Both the position numbers and the translations under genes were made by a program. A stretch of 6,219 nt of DNA from Caldilineaceae bacterium (lineage in GTDB: Bacteria > Chloroflexota > Anaerolineae > Caldilineales > Caldilineaceae): NCBI GenBank assembly GCA_028819675.1, contig JAPPKT010000382.1, forward strand, positions 1 through 6,219. Direction: 5' to 3'. The stretch's first letter is position 1, and each line of letters starts with the position of its first letter. The notes beneath the pieces were generated by a model. That model ran no database searches, was not told the origin of the DNA, and saw only the letters and a program-made list of their open reading frames with translations. Below, piece by piece: positions 4,788 through 6,219 of this stretch.

Positions 4788-6219
4788 TTGAAAGTGAATC
4801 GATTGTTCGTCAACAGCATTCTGGCCGTGGTGGTTGTGTCGGTGCTGTGGATCGCGTCGGACAGCGCGATGGCGCAGGAACGGGAGAGCGGCGGCACGGT
4901 GATCGTGGAGGGCCTGAACGGGCCCCAGGGCGTACTGGTGATCGATGACGGCAGTGTTTGGGTCATTGACGTAGGACTGGGCGGCGACGAGGAAGTCGAG
5001 GTGGGGGGCCTCGACCCCAATACGAACGAAATCATCAGGGCGACCTATGGGAATACGTCGCGGGTGATGCGCGTTATACCCGGCGGCCAGCCTCAACTGG
5101 TGGCGACACTGCCTTCGATTTTTCTAGGCAGCGACATTGTTGGCGGGGCCCGGCTGGCGCTTCTGAACAACGAAATGTACGCCACGGCGGGCGTCTGGCA
5201 AGGTGTGGCCAGCGAGGAGGCGTTGCCGGACACGGCGGCAGTATTGCGTGTGTTGCAGGGCTCAGTACTGGAGGTCGTACCGTTGTGGAAGCTGGAAAAG
5301 GAGCTCAACCCGGACGGCCATGTACTGGAATCTCATCCATATGGGTTGACCGCCGGCCCAGACGGTCTGTTGTACGTGGCGGAGGCGGGTGCGAATACCC
5401 TTGTGCAGGTGGACGTAGTCAGCCAGACTGCCAAGGTAATTGCCGTATTTGATGGGATTCCCGGCCCGCTTCCGAACCCGTATCGGGGGGGCGCGCTGGA
5501 GTCGGACCCGGTGCCGACGGGCGTCACCTTTGGGGCGGACGGCCGGATTTACGTTTCGCTGCTGCCGGGCTTTCCCTTCCTGCCCGGTTCGGCGAAGATC
5601 GTCGTGGTCGATCCGGTCACGGGCGGCGTTGAGGACTACGCCACCGATCTGACGATGTTGACGGACTTACGCACCGGCCCGGACGGCGAGCTGTATGCGG
5701 TGCGCTTCGGCATCTTCACGGACGAAGGCCCGATCCCCAACAGTGGGTCGGTGATCCGAGTGGGCGAGGGGGAAACCTCGCAGGACGTAGTCACCGGGCT
5801 GCCTTTCCCCACATCGGTTGACTTCGATATCAACGGGAATGCGTTTGTGACCATCAATGGCGCCAGCGTAGGCGAACCGGGCCGCGGCAAAGTGATCCGC
5901 TTTGAAGGGGTAGCCGTACAGGGCGCGCCTTCGATTCGCTTTGTCGAGAGCGCGACGGTGAGCCAGCAGGAGCCGGAGTTCGTGACCGGTTGCGACAGCC
6001 TGCCAAGCCATGAGGCGGTGAAAGCGGCGCTGGAGAGGGTTGTGGCAGGGGGCAACAACGGCGGGCTGGGAAACCACATGTGGGCGACTGTGGTGGACCG
6101 AGACGGGGTGGTTTGCGCTATCGCTTATTCGGGCGCCAACAGGGGTTCGCAGTGGCCGGGCGGGCGGGTCCTTTCGGTACAGAAGGCAAATTCGGCCAAT
6201 GCATTCAGTTTGACGCAGC
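4788..6219 (+). CDS. Secreted ScyD/ScyE-like beta-propeller fused to a GlcG/HbpS-type domain (3' end outside window)
   Basis: The reading frame is open for 477 codons to the window edge, so the protein is incomplete at its C-terminus. Numbering is from TTG 4788. A signal peptide is clear: a basic start, a hydrophobic core at 11-23 (ILAVVVVSVLWIA) and an AMA cleavage site after A29. Residues about 38-374 match the ScyD/ScyE family of extracellular beta-propellers, with GLNGPQGVLV (42-51), SRVMRVIPGGQPQLVATLPS, GGARLALLNNEMYAT and repeated NHL-like blades: HPYGLTAGPDGLLYVAEAG, PTGVTFGADGRIYVS, LRTGPDGELYAVRF and PTSVDFDINGNAFVT. From about C402 the sequence changes to a GlcG/HbpS (DUF336) style: LPSHEAVKAAL, NHMWATVVDRDGVVCAIAYS (C443), SQWPGGRV, then QKANSANAFSL. 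Several members of that family bind haem. C402 and C443 could form a disulfide. The substrate or partner is unknown; scytonemin synthesis is not implied, since no other scy gene is present. It may be co-transcribed with the cytochrome gene 119 bases upstream. Confidence 0.85.
   Translation, partial: MKVNRLFVNSILAVVVVSVLWIASDSAMAQERESGGTVIVEGLNGPQGVLVIDDGSVWVIDVGLGGDEEVEVGGLDPNTNEIIRATYGNTSRVMRVIPGGQPQLVATLPSIFLGSDIVGGARLALLNNEMYATAGVWQGVASEEALPDTAAVLRVLQGSVLEVVPLWKLEKELNPDGHVLESHPYGLTAGPDGLLYVAEAGANTLVQVDVVSQTAKVIAVFDGIPGPLPNPYRGGALESDPVPTGVTFGADGRIYVSLLPGFPFLPGSAKIVVVDPVTGGVEDYATDLTMLTDLRTGPDGELYAVRFGIFTDEGPIPNSGSVIRVGEGETSQDVVTGLPFPTSVDFDINGNAFVTINGASVGEPGRGKVIRFEGVAVQGAPSIRFVESATVSQQEPEFVTGCDSLPSHEAVKAALERVVAGGNNGGLGNHMWATVVDRDGVVCAIAYSGANRGSQWPGGRVLSVQKANSANAFSLTQ

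Noticed and set aside
4788..6219. Reading the ScyD/ScyE similarity as evidence for a cyanobacterial scytonemin cluster.
   Set aside because: No other scytonemin gene is visible, and the family also occurs widely outside cyanobacteria.

Overview
The window is high-GC DNA from a bacterium. Five protein genes all lie on the plus strand, and the last runs off the right edge. My best guess at the source is a Chloroflexota (Anaerolineae-like) genome. This rests on an impression of composition and gene style: SH3b and LysM proteins behind single membrane anchors, a membrane-anchored c-type cytochrome, and a ScyD/ScyE-type propeller outside a scytonemin cluster. No rRNA or phylogenetic marker is present, so the assignment is weak.

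Layout. Bases 1-266 hold no convincing gene. They contain a small heptamer tandem repeat (47-76) and what looks like a control region: two sigma70-like promoters around an imperfect palindrome. Two translationally coupled genes follow, a KDPG/KHG-type aldolase (267-932) and a 2-keto-3-deoxygluconate kinase of the PfkB family (929-1924), which share an ATGA overlap. Together they would convert 2-keto-3-deoxygluconate to KDPG and then to pyruvate plus glyceraldehyde 3-phosphate, the lower part of the Entner-Doudoroff and uronate routes.

After a 146-base gap comes a membrane protein (2071-3135) with a cytoplasmic J-like domain lacking the HPD motif, one transmembrane helix and an extracytoplasmic SH3b domain. 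A 186-base gap follows (3136-3321). It has two hairpins, one followed by a T-run, and an unusual purine/pyrimidine repeat leader next to the start codon of the next gene.

The right half encodes two extracytoplasmic proteins that may work together. The first (3322-4668) has an N-terminal anchor, three LysM-like repeats and a C-terminal mono-haem cytochrome c domain. The second (4788 to the window end) is a secreted protein. It has a signal peptide, a ScyD/ScyE-like beta-propeller and, in the same frame, the beginning of a GlcG/HbpS-type (DUF336) domain, a family with known haem-binding members. It has no stop codon inside the window and starts at TTG or GTG behind a very strong Shine-Dalgarno sequence. 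The LysM-cytochrome fusion and the propeller-GlcG fusion side by side are the most interesting part of the window.
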